From: Minisyncoccota bacterium
GTDB taxonomy: Bacteria > Patescibacteriota > Minisyncoccia > Minisyncoccales > CG1-02-41-26
Direction of reading: 5' to 3'
DNA length: 15,352 nt
Assembly (NCBI GenBank): GCA_028712605.1
Contig: JAQTPV010000018.1
Coordinates: 1 to 15,352, forward strand
Position numbers and translations under genes: made by a program. This document shows positions 1-6,965 of this stretch, in pieces. The notes below the pieces were generated by a model, which saw only the letters and a list, made by a program, of their open reading frames with translations, searched no databases and was not told where the DNA came from. How positions within the stretch are numbered: position 1 is the first letter of the stretch; each line of letters opens with the position of its first letter.

Positions 1-1200
1 CACGTCATGAATATTACTGACGTTGGACATTTAACATCTGATGCTGATACTGGCGAGGACAAATTAGAAAAAGGAGCCGCCCAAGAACATAAAACTGTTT
101 GGGAGGTGGCTGAATTTTATACCAAAAACTTTAAAGAGGATTTAGCCAAATTAAATATTGAGGAACCCGATGTTTGGCTAAAGGCCACAGACACCATCCC
201 CGAGCAAATTGCCTTAATTAAAGAATTAGAAAAAAAGGGGTTTACTTACACTATTGCTGATGGCGTTTATTTTGACACTTCCAAGCTTAAAAAATATGGC
301 CAGCTCTGGGGCACCAATAAAATGGATATTAAGGCTGGAGCCAGGGTGGAAATGGTGGAAGGTAAAAAACACCCCACTGACTTTGCTTTATGGAAGCTCT
401 CTCCTAATCCGCCAGCTGGCGGGCAAAAGAGGCAAATGGAGTGGGAGGCGCCTTGGGGCATTGGGTTTCCGGGCTGGCACACCGAGTGCGTCGTAATGAG
501 TATTAAAGAATTAGGCCTTCCTTTTGATATCCACTGCGGCGGCATTGACCATATTCAAATCCACCACACCAATGAAATTGCTCAAGCTGAAGCCGCTTAT
601 GACAAAAACTTAGCTAACTATTGGCTGCATGGTGAGTTTTTAAATTTAAAAGACGCGAAAATGTCCAAGTCCAGCGGCGAAATTATTACCTTAGCCACAG
701 TGATGGAAAAAGGCTTTAACCCCCTATCCTATCGTTACTTATGCCTAACCGCTCACTACAGAGCCAAGCTGACTTTTTCCTGGGAAAGCCTTAAGGCTGC
801 TCAAAACGCCTTAGAAAAATTACAGCAAAAAACTGAAGAAATGAAAAGTAGGGGTAAGGAAAAAATCAATGAAAAATATCAAGAAGGATTTTTGAAGTTT
901 ATTGATGACGATTTAAATATTCCCAATGCCTTAGCCTTAACTTGGAAAATGTTGGATGATAACAAGCTTTCCGATGCTGAAAAGTATTTTTTATTTTTGG
1001 AATTTGACAAAATCTTTGGTTTGGGGTTAGATAAAGTTAGTAAAGAGGCTGTGCCAGCTGAAATACTAAAATTAGCCCAAGAAAGAGAAAAATACAGAAA
1101 ATCCAAAGATTGGGCTAAATCCGACGAAATCAGAAAAAAGATAGAAAATAAAGGCTGGCAGATAGAAGATACTCCCAACGGTCCCATAATTAGAAGATAA
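1..1200 (+). CDS. cysS: Cysteinyl-tRNA synthetase, 3' part of gene (5' end outside window)
   Basis: Charges tRNA-Cys with cysteine in the cytoplasm (class I aminoacyl-tRNA synthetase). The reading frame is open from base 1, and the first Met codon at 7 lies inside the conserved NITDV segment, so it is not the start. By comparison with the E. coli enzyme about 60 residues are missing, including the HIGH motif and the first zinc-binding Cys. Counting codons from base 1, the remaining zinc ligands are C163 (in WHTEC), H188 and E192, with the same spacing as E. coli C209, H234 and E238. KMSKS, which binds the ATP phosphates, is at codons 220-224. The C-terminal DALR-like helical region ends in the family-typical KDWAKSDEIR and EDTPNG segments. 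The stop is TAA at 1198-1200. No terminator follows directly. Identification is firm. Confidence 0.97.
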   Translation, partial: HVMNITDVGHLTSDADTGEDKLEKGAAQEHKTVWEVAEFYTKNFKEDLAKLNIEEPDVWLKATDTIPEQIALIKELEKKGFTYTIADGVYFDTSKLKKYGQLWGTNKMDIKAGARVEMVEGKKHPTDFALWKLSPNPPAGGQKRQMEWEAPWGIGFPGWHTECVVMSIKELGLPFDIHCGGIDHIQIHHTNEIAQAEAAYDKNLANYWLHGEFLNLKDAKMSKSSGEIITLATVMEKGFNPLSYRYLCLTAHYRAKLTFSWESLKAAQNALEKLQQKTEEMKSRGKEKINEKYQEGFLKFIDDDLNIPNALALTWKMLDDNKLSDAEKYFLFLEFDKIFGLGLDKVSKEAVPAEILKLAQEREKYRKSKDWAKSDEIRKKIENKGWQIEDTPNGPIIRR

Positions 1201-1242
1201 AATTGAACCTTTTTAAAAATGTTCCCCAACGAAGCTACGAAA

Positions 1243-1251
1243 GAGGGTGAT
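1243..1251 (+). promoter_or_regulatory. Shine-Dalgarno that decides the GTG start at 1255
   Basis: The sequence GAGGGTGAT, three bases before GTG 1255, matches the anti-SD core over GGTGAT. The alternative in-frame ATG at 1219 has no such site, so GTG is preferred. Confidence 0.6.
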
Positions 1252-1254
1252 AAC

Positions 1255-1593
1255 GTGGCCAAACGAACATACTTCATTGTAATGAGAGAAGACGAGTCCT
1301 TTGAATATTGCTACATTAAAAAAGAGGTAGCGGAAAATGAAAAAAGAGCATTAACGCTTTTTGCCAAAAATTTTTTGGAACTCACCGGGGAAGGGCTCTC
1401 TCGCTTTCTAAAAGATAACGAAAAGGAAAAAATGGCCCATGCTATATTCTATAGCGCCAAAAATGTCCAAATGATAAATCGGATCAAGGCGATAGTAGCG
1501 AAAAAAGAGGCTGCATCACCAAAATATTTGGAGAAATATCATAAACTTCCAGAAGAAAGGCCACTGGCAAAACAACCTTCATTGTTTACATAG
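1255..1593 (+). CDS. Small hypothetical protein (112 aa)
   Basis: Not recognised. A charged, soluble protein beginning MAKRTYFIVMREDESFEYCY when GTG 1255 is the start. It is predicted mostly helical, rich in Lys and Glu, with a single Cys near the N-terminus and no signal peptide or membrane segment. An in-frame ATG at 1219 would add 12 residues but lacks an SD, while GTG 1255 has a good one. It sits 54 bases after cysS on the same strand and ends facing the convergent gene 2237-1719, with a possible shared terminator between them. The good SD contrasts with the SD-poor core genes nearby. It is likely a real lineage-restricted gene; function unknown. Confidence 0.65.
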   Translation: MAKRTYFIVMREDESFEYCYIKKEVAENEKRALTLFAKNFLELTGEGLSRFLKDNEKEKMAHAIFYSAKNVQMINRIKAIVAKKEAASPKYLEKYHKLPEERPLAKQPSLFT

Positions 1594-1603
1594 GTGGAGA
1601 ATA

Positions 1604-1654
1604 AAGCGGCTTTGTAGACATGGTCGTTATAGACATGACTCTGCAAGCCGTTTT
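1604..1654. terminator. Possible bidirectional terminator between convergent small genes
   Basis: CGGCTTTG (1607-1614) pairs with CAAGCCG (1644-1650) with one bulge, closing a large loop, and TTTT follows on the + strand. On the minus strand the stem is flanked by T-rich sequence too. The loop contains TAGACATG twice, 15 bases apart. The long loop makes this an imperfect intrinsic terminator, but its place between two converging stop codons supports the call. Confidence 0.45.
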
Positions 1655-1718
1655 AAAATTGCTCAAAAATAAAATGCGCTCTAGTTTTATCAATATTTTT
1701 GATAATAACCAAAACGCA

Positions 1719-2237
1719 TCATTGGTCGCTATGCCTATTAAATCCAGCCAGCTCAGACTGAGTCCCCCAAATAATCCAAAGGGGGTTAAACCGAGCTCTT
1801 CCATTCCTGTTTAATACAACAGGAAAATTATCTCCTGTCAGGGAGATTTCTGTGAAAAGACCATTTTTATCCACCTCAACCCCAACCAAGTGGAACTTTC
1901 GTATGACTTCTTTTAAGAGAGCCTCTATTTCAACAACCTCGCCTGAAAGTGGAAATAATATCTTGACTCCTACTTTCCCATTCCCATTATAGTCCACACA
2001 TTTGATGAGAGCCTCAAGCATCACAGCCCCGCTTATAAGACGCAGTGTTAAAGTTTTATATTTTCTCTTATTCGCGTTATCTCTCTGATTCAAAAGAAAG
2101 CTTAATCTCTTTGGCCCTATCTCTTGCAACCCACGGAGGCCAGGTTTTGTATAAAGAGCTTCAACTATCGCAGCATCTAAAGCGTCACTCGCATGGATAA
2201 TGGCGGCCATGTCATTTTTGGCAAAAATCTTTGCCAC
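1719..2237 (-). CDS. Hypothetical protein (172 aa)
   Basis: Not recognised. GTG start at 2237 preceded by a perfect GGAGGTGAT; TGA stop at 1721-1719. The protein looks soluble. Its N-terminal third is helical (DALDAAIVEALYTKPGLRGL) and includes EIGPKRLSFLLNQRDN around residues 39-54. A mixed alpha/beta middle contains SGAVMLEALIKCVDY and a C-terminal beta-rich part contains VEVDKNGLFTEISLTGDN. There is no signal peptide, membrane helix or familiar catalytic motif. It lies downstream of, and in the same direction as, 2674-2357, with 119 bases between them. Use of TGA as a stop argues against recoded CPR groups such as Gracilibacteria. Coding is likely from its length, balanced composition and strong SD; function is unknown. 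Confidence 0.7.
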   Translation of the reverse strand: MAKIFAKNDMAAIIHASDALDAAIVEALYTKPGLRGLQEIGPKRLSFLLNQRDNANKRKYKTLTLRLISGAVMLEALIKCVDYNGNGKVGVKILFPLSGEVVEIEALLKEVIRKFHLVGVEVDKNGLFTEISLTGDNFPVVLNRNGRARFNPLWIIWGTQSELAGFNRHSDQ

Positions 2238-2242
2238 CTTAA

Positions 2243-2251
2243 ATCACCTCC
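2243..2251 (-). promoter_or_regulatory. Perfect Shine-Dalgarno of gene 2237-1719
   Basis: On the minus strand GGAGGTGAT, a nine-base match to the 16S 3' tail complement, lies five bases before GTG 2237. It fixes the start and is the strongest SD in the window. Confidence 0.8.
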
Positions 2252-2324
2252 AGAATAAAAAATTGCATAGTACTTTTAGTGCTGATTATTCTCATATTTC
2301 CATAACGAAAAATAAAGTCAAGTT

Positions 2325-2351
2325 AAGGGAGGATGTTAATCCCCCCTTTTT
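2325..2351. terminator. Weak hairpin after gene 2674-2357
   Basis: AAGGGAGG (2325-2332) and CCCCCCTT (2341-2348) form an eight-pair stem with one mismatch and an eight-base loop. TTTTT follows on the + strand, while the minus strand, where the flanking genes lie, has only TTAACTT after it. It could be a partial terminator between the two minus-strand genes. Confidence 0.35.
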
Positions 2352-2356
2352 ATACC

Positions 2357-2674
2357 TTACATATCCCTCATCCCTTTTTCTCCCCTAAGCCAATAAGCTG
2401 GCGGCTTAGAAATAATAATTCCATATTCCACCAACATTTTCGCCTCATCGGAACAACCAAGAAACATCGTAATAGACCGCCTGATATTCTTCATTTCCAA
2501 AAGAGTCTCTCTAAAGTCTAAAAGCTTCTGGAGTGAACCATTGGAAGAATAAAAATCAAAATCACCCCCCATTTCCTCCAAAATCTGCCTCAAAGGTAAA
2601 GCCTGCGCTTTTAACCTTCTTAAATTGGCTGAACACCCGTTTAAAAACAAGCTTCTACCTTTTCTATTTGCCAT
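2357..2674 (-). CDS. Small hypothetical protein (105 aa)
   Basis: Not recognised. ATG at 2674 preceded by GGAGGT four bases upstream. The protein starts with a basic stretch (MANRKGRSLFLNGCSANLRR) and continues as predicted helices with LPLRQILEEMGGDFDF near residues 27-42. It ends in the polar tail RGEKGMRDM. Two Cys, around residues 14 and 74, are too few and too far apart for a zinc ribbon. There is no signal peptide or membrane helix. It is divergent from dnaB, with 180 bases between the starts, and leads toward 2237-1719 on the same strand. The strong SD and plausible composition support coding; function is unknown. Confidence 0.65.
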   Translation of the reverse strand: MANRKGRSLFLNGCSANLRRLKAQALPLRQILEEMGGDFDFYSSNGSLQKLLDFRETLLEMKNIRRSITMFLGCSDEAKMLVEYGIIISKPPAYWLRGEKGMRDM

Positions 2675-2678
2675 AAAA

Positions 2679-2684
2679 ACCTCC
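2679..2684 (-). promoter_or_regulatory. Shine-Dalgarno of gene 2674-2357
   Basis: Minus-strand GGAGGT lies four bases before ATG 2674 and is a clean core SD. Confidence 0.6.
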
Positions 2685-2695
2685 CCGCCCGGATG

Positions 2696-2723
2696 ATTTT
2701 ATTTAAAAAATTGCTATTTTGAA
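2696..2723 (-). promoter_or_regulatory. Candidate promoter of gene 2674-2357
   Basis: Minus-strand TTCAAA (2723-2718) and TAAAAT (2701-2696) are separated by 16 bases and lie upstream of the SD of gene 2674-2357. Both boxes are imperfect. Confidence 0.35.
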
Positions 2724-2854
2724 CCGTTGTTATTCTCCCACGGTCAAGGAGTAAAGGCAAGAAAGTTATTAACAGGTATTACCCAGAAGCCCAGGGTCAA
2801 ACTTGTAAAAAACTTCCCTGAGATTATAATGAAGCAAAGCTTAAGGCTGAAATT

Positions 2855-4213
2855 ATGGTTGACAACAACACCAACAAACTGCCACCCCAAGATATTGAAG
2901 CCGAAAAATCACTTTTGGGGTGCTTAATGATTGACCCAGACTCCATCAACAAGGTGGTAGATTTTTTGCAAATTAGGGATTTTTATAAAATCAGCCATCA
3001 AAAGATTTTCAGGGCCATGGTAGAACTTTTTGAGAAACGAGAGCCCATTGATATTTTAAATGTTTCTACCAGAGTCAAGTCTCATAATGATTTTGAGGAA
3101 ATTGGCGGCGCTACTTATTTGTCCCAACTGGTTAATTCTGTACCTACGGCCACCCATATAATTTCCTACGCTAAAGTTGTCCAGCAAAAAAGAATTTTAA
3201 GAGATTTGATTGCTGCGGGCCAAGATATTGAATCATTAGCCTATCAAGAGTCAGAAGATGTTGATTTCTTAGTTGACCAAGCAGAAAAAAAGATTTTTAG
3301 CATCGCTCAAAAATCATTGACCCAAGTATTTACCCCTATTGGTGAAACCTTAGAGGAAACCTGGCAAAGGATTGATGAGCTCTCCAAGCTGAAAGGCGCC
3401 TTGAGGGGTACACCCACTGGGTTTGCAGCTTTGGATAATTTATTAGCTGGCCTGCAGAAGTCTGATTTAATTATTTTGGCTGCTCGGCCATCAATGGGGA
3501 AAAGCAGCCTTGCTATTGACATAGCTCGTAATGTGGCTTGCAATTATAAAATTCCGGTAGGGATTTTTAGTTTAGAAATGTCTAAAGATCAGATTGTGGA
3601 CCGCTTAATTTCCGCTCAGGCTAATATTGACTTATGGCGTTTAAGGACTGGCCGATTATCCGACCAAGGACAAGATAATGATTTTGAGAGAATCCAGCAA
3701 GCGATGGCTGTTTTAGCCGAAGCACCCATTTATATTGACGACATAGCCTCAAGCAATGTTTTGCAAATGCGGGCCATGGCCAGAAGGTTGGCTGCTGACC
3801 AGGGCTTAGGGCTCTTAATTATTGATTATTTACAGCTAATGGAAGCTCGTACTCAAACCCCCAATCTTGTCCAGCAAGTATCTGAAAACTCCAAAGCCCT
3901 TAAGTCTTTAGCCAAAGAGTTAAATATCCCAGTTTTAGTCTTATCCCAACTTTCTCGCGCTGTGGAACAACGTATTCCTCAAATCCCCCGCTTAGCCGAC
4001 CTTCGCGATTCAGGATCAATCGAGCAAGATGCAGATGTGGTAATATTTATTTACCGAGAAGACCGCTACAAACAAAACAGTGAACGCCAAGGTATTGCTG
4101 ACATCATCGTGGCTAAGCATAGAAATGGCCCTGTGGGCAAGGTAGAATTATTTTTTGATGAGTCCAGAGCCAGCTTTCGCAATATGGCCAAGGGCTACAC
4201 CGATAGTTATTAA
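2855..4213 (+). CDS. dnaB: Replicative DNA helicase DnaB
   Basis: Hexameric ATP-driven helicase that unwinds DNA at the replication fork. At 452 residues it has normal family length. The N-terminal primase-interacting domain covers about residues 8-110 (PPQDIEAEKSLLGCLMIDPD). The RecA-like C-terminal domain has Walker A RPSMGKSS at 211-218, with Ser where most DnaBs have Thr. The catalytic Glu is in FSLEMS (E241), Walker B is LIIDYLQL (321-328), and the Gln sensor is in LSQLSRAVEQR. The arginine-finger region AKHRNGPVG is near 420-428. No intein interrupts the P-loop. ATG 2855 has only a weak AAGG eight bases upstream and follows an in-frame TGA at 2819. recR starts two bases after its stop, so the two are probably co-transcribed. 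Identification is firm. Confidence 0.97.
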   Translation: MVDNNTNKLPPQDIEAEKSLLGCLMIDPDSINKVVDFLQIRDFYKISHQKIFRAMVELFEKREPIDILNVSTRVKSHNDFEEIGGATYLSQLVNSVPTATHIISYAKVVQQKRILRDLIAAGQDIESLAYQESEDVDFLVDQAEKKIFSIAQKSLTQVFTPIGETLEETWQRIDELSKLKGALRGTPTGFAALDNLLAGLQKSDLIILAARPSMGKSSLAIDIARNVACNYKIPVGIFSLEMSKDQIVDRLISAQANIDLWRLRTGRLSDQGQDNDFERIQQAMAVLAEAPIYIDDIASSNVLQMRAMARRLAADQGLGLLIIDYLQLMEARTQTPNLVQQVSENSKALKSLAKELNIPVLVLSQLSRAVEQRIPQIPRLADLRDSGSIEQDADVVIFIYREDRYKQNSERQGIADIIVAKHRNGPVGKVELFFDESRASFRNMAKGYTDSY

Positions 4214-4215
4214 CT

Positions 4216-4821
4216 ATGTATTCCCCTGCCGTTGAAAAACTAATTAAACTATTTTCTAAGTTGCCTACTATCGGCCCTAAGACTGCGGCTCGTTTTGTTT
4301 TTTACCTTATTGATGCTCCCAAAACCGAAGCCATCCAGCTTATAGAAGCCGTCGCTGAATTAAAAAATAAAACCAAAACCTGCCAAACCTGTCAAAGGGC
4401 CTTTGAGCCAACCAGCGAAACAGAAAAAAATTGCCTAATCTGTTCTAACCAAAAACGCCGTAACAGTCAAATTTGCGTGGTTGAAAAAGAAGTAGATTTA
4501 GAAACTATTGAAAAGACCAAAAACTTTCAAGGTACTTATTTTATCTTGGGCTCTAATATCTCACCCCTTAAAGAAGATGAAAAAGATTTACAAAATAAAA
4601 TTAAAATTCTCTTGGAGAGAGTGAAAACTGAAAGCATTAAAGAAATTATCTTAGCCCTTAATCCAACAAGCGAGGGCCAGCACACTTCATTCTGGCTAAA
4701 GAGGAGATTGTCACCATTAGATATAAAAATTACCCAGTTGGGAGTCGGTTTGCCGCTGGGCGCTGAACTGGAGTATGCCGACCCCGAAACCATCGTTTCT
4801 GCCCTAGAAGGCAGAAAATAG
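4216..4821 (+). CDS. recR: Recombination mediator protein RecR
   Basis: Part of the RecFOR system that helps load RecA on gapped DNA; RecR forms a ring clamp around DNA. At 201 residues it matches the usual length. In order: an N-terminal helix-hairpin-helix (LPTIGPKTAAR, 16-26), a four-Cys zinc motif (C56, C59, C73, C76), then a Toprim domain starting at ICVVEKEVDLETIE (86-99) with the acidic E90. The family-typical LNPTSEGQHT and LPLGAELEYAD segments follow near 148-157 and 179-189. It begins two bases after dnaB, has no SD of its own and is probably translated by coupling to dnaB. A run of ten G lies 13 bases after its TAG stop. Confidence 0.96.
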   Translation: MYSPAVEKLIKLFSKLPTIGPKTAARFVFYLIDAPKTEAIQLIEAVAELKNKTKTCQTCQRAFEPTSETEKNCLICSNQKRRNSQICVVEKEVDLETIEKTKNFQGTYFILGSNISPLKEDEKDLQNKIKILLERVKTESIKEIILALNPTSEGQHTSFWLKRRLSPLDIKITQLGVGLPLGAELEYADPETIVSALEGRK

Positions 4822-4833
4822 CACCTTTGAGAA

Positions 4834-4843
4834 GGGGGGGGGG
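4834..4843 (+). repeat. G10 homopolymer tract before gene 4850-5047
   Basis: Ten consecutive G, unusual in an AT-rich genome, lie just downstream of recR. The tract merges with the SD-like GGGAG of the next gene, which starts six bases later. Length changes by slippage could alter the SD-to-start spacing. It is also a site where sequencing length errors are common. Confidence 0.8.
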
Positions 4844-4849
4844 AGAAGT

Positions 4850-5047
4850 GTGAAAAAAACAAAAGGAATGGCCAGAATTATCGTTATGGCAGCGATATAC
4901 CTAGCGATCTATATTATCTCAGACAAAATATTGATAATGGAGGCTAAGTTTAAATCGTTAGCCCTAAGAACAAAACTACTAATCACCTTAATAATGATAG
5001 TAATTATTACAATCATTATTTTGGTGGTTATTGAAATCTTATATTAA
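4850..5047 (+). CDS. Small two-helix membrane protein, unknown
   Basis: Not recognised. A GTG start at 4850 preceded by GGGAG gives a 65-residue protein. It has a basic N-terminus (MKKTKGMAR), a hydrophobic helix at about 8-28 (IIVMAAIYLAIYIISDKILI), a short basic hinge (KFKSLALRTK) and a second strong Ile/Val-rich helix at about 42-64. The topology is probably a helical hairpin with the positive hinge in the cytoplasm. It follows recR by 28 bases and precedes another small membrane protein, whose SD overlaps its TAA stop, so the two are likely translated together. It could be a toxin-like or stress membrane peptide, but nothing specific supports that. Confidence 0.6.
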   Translation: MKKTKGMARIIVMAAIYLAIYIISDKILIMEAKFKSLALRTKLLITLIMIVIITIIILVVIEILY

Positions 5048-5051
5048 GGAG
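5045..5051 (+). promoter_or_regulatory. Shine-Dalgarno that decides the ATG start at 5062
   Basis: TAAGGAG overlaps the TAA stop of the upstream gene. It lies ten bases before ATG 5062 but only one base before the in-frame GTG 5053. This spacing favours the ATG. Confidence 0.6.
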
Positions 5052-5061
5052 AGTGGGAGAA

Positions 5062-5340
5062 ATGGAAAAAGTGCAAAAGTGGGGCTGGTTGTTTATATCT
5101 TCCAGTTTACTATTATCGTTGCTTCTTGTGATTTTCGGCATTTATTGCTTAAAGAGTAAGGTGACTCTAGAAATATGCTCGCCGCAATGGGCGGCCTTAA
5201 TACTTGTGGCAATCTGTAGCATACCCATAGCAAGTTTTTTCTTCCTTAGGGCTGGGCTGGATAAGCTAGGCTGCCTGGAGCAGTGGAAAATGATAATCTT
5301 AAAAGTCTTGAGAAAAACGCCAACATGTCGGCATGGCTAA
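5062..5340 (+). CDS. Small two-helix membrane protein, unknown
   Basis: Not recognised. From ATG 5062 the product is 92 residues (MEKVQKWGWLF...). It has two hydrophobic segments: about 8-31 (GWLFISSSLLLSLLLVIFGI) and about 44-65 (WAALILVAICSIPIASFFFL). A short polar loop with one Cys joins them, and the tail is basic (LRKTPTCRHG). Four Cys are scattered through the protein with no clear motif. It is the last gene of the + strand block and is followed by a strong hairpin terminator at 5365. Pairing with 4850-5047, by spacing and SD overlap, suggests a two-gene membrane unit. The function cannot be told from sequence. Confidence 0.6.
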   Translation: MEKVQKWGWLFISSSLLLSLLLVIFGIYCLKSKVTLEICSPQWAALILVAICSIPIASFFFLRAGLDKLGCLEQWKMIILKVLRKTPTCRHG

Positions 5341-5364
5341 AACAACCATCCACCCCAAAACAAA

Positions 5365-5402
5365 ACAGATTAGGAAATCTCCTAATCTGTCTGTTTATTT
5401 AT
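5365..5402. terminator. Bidirectional intrinsic terminator
   Basis: ACAGATTAGGA (5365-5375) and TCCTAATCTGT (5380-5390) form a perfect 11-bp stem with a four-base loop. On the + strand CTGTTTATTTATT follows and ends the 5062-5340 transcript. On the minus strand TTTTGTTTTG follows and ends rplU. It lies between two converging genes. Confidence 0.85.
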
Positions 5403-5413
5403 TCCAAGTAAAA

Positions 5414-5731
5414 TTATAAATCAATTTTAGTAACCTCCACCTCCGTAAATGACTGACGATGGCCTTTCTTCACCCTGGAACGTTTTTTGGCTTTGTATTT
5501 AAAGATAATAACCTTGTCACCCTTGCCCTCGCGAAGCACTTTGGCTGTCACTTTAGCGCCCCCTACTTTCGGCGTGCCAATCTCCAGTTTATTCTGCTTT
5601 TCTGCCAACAAAACATTATCAAAAACAACTTCTTTTTGTCCTTCTTTGACTTCCAGCTTTTCCACCTTTAATTTTTTGCCCGGTTCAACCACGTATTGCT
5701 TGCCACCGGTTTTAATTACCGCGAATGCCAT
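5414..5731 (-). CDS. rplU: Large ribosomal subunit protein bL21
   Basis: Component of the 50S subunit that binds 23S rRNA. The 105-residue length is typical. The hallmark N-terminus MAFAVIKTGGKQYVVEPG, the central beta strands and the C-terminal YKAKKRSRVKKGHRQSFTEVEV stretch (the L21 signature region) are all present. ATG 5731 has no SD. In most bacteria rpmA (bL27) follows rplU, but here the gene is followed at once by a terminator and then a convergent gene, so rpmA must lie elsewhere. A TATAAT box and an inverted repeat lie upstream, suggesting its own promoter separate from rmuC. Confidence 0.96.
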   Translation of the reverse strand: MAFAVIKTGGKQYVVEPGKKLKVEKLEVKEGQKEVVFDNVLLAEKQNKLEIGTPKVGGAKVTAKVLREGKGDKVIIFKYKAKKRSRVKKGHRQSFTEVEVTKIDL

Positions 5732-5752
5732 ACTTTGTAGAGGAATTTCGGC

Positions 5753-5786
5753 AAATAATTCAGCTAGTTTGAATTATTTTATTATA
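5753..5786 (-). promoter_or_regulatory. rplU promoter -10 box with overlapping inverted repeat
   Basis: Minus-strand TATAAT lies at 5786-5781, about 50 bases before the rplU ATG. No convincing -35 box was found. Immediately downstream, AAATAATTCA (5753-5762) and TGAATTATTT (5770-5779) form a perfect ten-base inverted repeat with a seven-base spacer. The expected start point, near 5774, falls inside the repeat. The repeat could be an operator or a hairpin at the 5' end of the mRNA, possibly for ribosomal-protein feedback. Confidence 0.45.
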
Positions 5787-5842
5787 CCGAAGCCCCTTTT
5801 AATTATTAGATTAATGCTTTATAGTCTACTGTTTTTTCGCAA

Positions 5843-6931
5843 TTAGTCAACACTGGGCTTGTCAATCTGCAAAGGCTCAATCTGCCTTTCTCCTTCAGTA
5901 ATCTTAACCACATCTTTGTCTATTAAGCTTAACTCTTTATAGGCCGTGTTATAAAAATTACACACCGTGGTTAAATGATTGCCCAATTTTTTCATGTGCT
6001 CATCAAATTTAACTAAATGCAGGCCCAGTCTTTCCACGTTCTTTCTAACCTCCACCCACGATTTTTCAATTTGAAAAGCCTTCAAGCCCTCTAAAATCGT
6101 CTGCAACATAGCATAAAAGGAATTGGGCGAAACAATGCTAACCTTTTTTTCGGCTGCATATTCCACCAAGTCTCTCGTATTTACCTTAATAGCCCCAATC
6201 TCATTAATCATTAAATCGTAATAAATGCCTTCAGCCGGTATGAACATCAAAGCAAAGTTAAAGGTGCCTTCTTGCGGCCTAATGTATTTAGCCGTTTCGT
6301 CAATCCTATTCTTGAGGTCTTGCTTGAAGGTTTTTTCCAATTGTTCCCTCTTAGCTTGTTCTTTTTCGGTAACGATTCGGTTGTAATTTTCTAAAGAGAA
6401 TTTGGAGTCAACGGGTAAGATTTTATCACCAATAAAAATCGCAAAATCAACTTTTTCGCCATTTTTAAATTCAAATTGCTTTGTGTACTGCTTGGGAGTG
6501 AAAGCTCTTTCTAATAGAAGCTCTAAATTATACTCGCCCAAACTGCCTCTTTGCTTAGGGTTTTTCAAAATATTTTCTAAAGACTGCAGCTGTTCGGCAA
6601 ACCCAATCACTTGCTTATTGGTTTCATCAAGCCTAGTTAAGCGTTCGGTAACGTCCTGAATAATCTGCCGGCTTTCTTTTAATTGTTTTTCGGTATAGTC
6701 ACGACCCTCTTTGAGCTGCCTTTCCAGGGATTCTATATTTTTTTCTCTAGACTCTTTGATCTCTCCTCTGATGGCCTCCAAATCTTGCTTAATCAAATTC
6801 AAAGCCGAAAAATCCTCTCCTCCCCTTTCTTCTTTTGCTTTCTGGCTTTCTTTTCTGATGTACCACACAGAGGAAATCACGGCGCCAGCCGCCACCGCCA
6901 CCACTATTAAAATAAAAACAAAATCACTCAT
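5843..6931 (-). CDS. rmuC: RmuC-family DNA recombination protein
   Basis: RmuC proteins limit recombination at inverted repeats and carry a PD-(D/E)XK-like nuclease fold, though the biochemical activity is poorly defined. From ATG 6931 the protein has 362 residues. An N-terminal membrane anchor (about 4-24) is followed by a long charged coiled coil (about 25-118). The RmuC core begins with NPKQRGSLGEYNLELLLE (124-141). VDFAIFIGDKILPVDSKFS (161-179) holds the likely active-site D162, D175 and K177. The tail is acidic. An in-frame TTG at 6994 would add 21 residues, but it coincides with the -35 box of a good promoter, so ATG 6931 is chosen. It is monocistronic or reads toward rplU, 111 bases downstream. 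Confidence 0.9.
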   Translation of the reverse strand: MSDFVFILIVVAVAAGAVISSVWYIRKESQKAKEERGGEDFSALNLIKQDLEAIRGEIKESREKNIESLERQLKEGRDYTEKQLKESRQIIQDVTERLTRLDETNKQVIGFAEQLQSLENILKNPKQRGSLGEYNLELLLERAFTPKQYTKQFEFKNGEKVDFAIFIGDKILPVDSKFSLENYNRIVTEKEQAKREQLEKTFKQDLKNRIDETAKYIRPQEGTFNFALMFIPAEGIYYDLMINEIGAIKVNTRDLVEYAAEKKVSIVSPNSFYAMLQTILEGLKAFQIEKSWVEVRKNVERLGLHLVKFDEHMKKLGNHLTTVCNFYNTAYKELSLIDKDVVKITEGERQIEPLQIDKPSVD

Positions 6932-6965
6932 AAAGTTAAAGCCAAATGAGGCCAATTGTGATTTT

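Noticed and set aside
1586..1804. Minus-strand reading frame overlapping the end of gene 2237-1719 as a frameshifted continuation
   Set aside because: It has no SD, an unnatural Leu/Ile/Ser-rich composition, and overlaps a better-supported gene and the likely terminator. There is no sign of a broken domain crossing the junction.
2723..2854. Remnant of a coding sequence just before dnaB (in-frame peptide-like KGKKVINRYYPEAQGQ)
   Set aside because: The frame is only about 32 codons, has no start codon or SD, and ends in TGA at 2819. I do not recognise it as part of any family.
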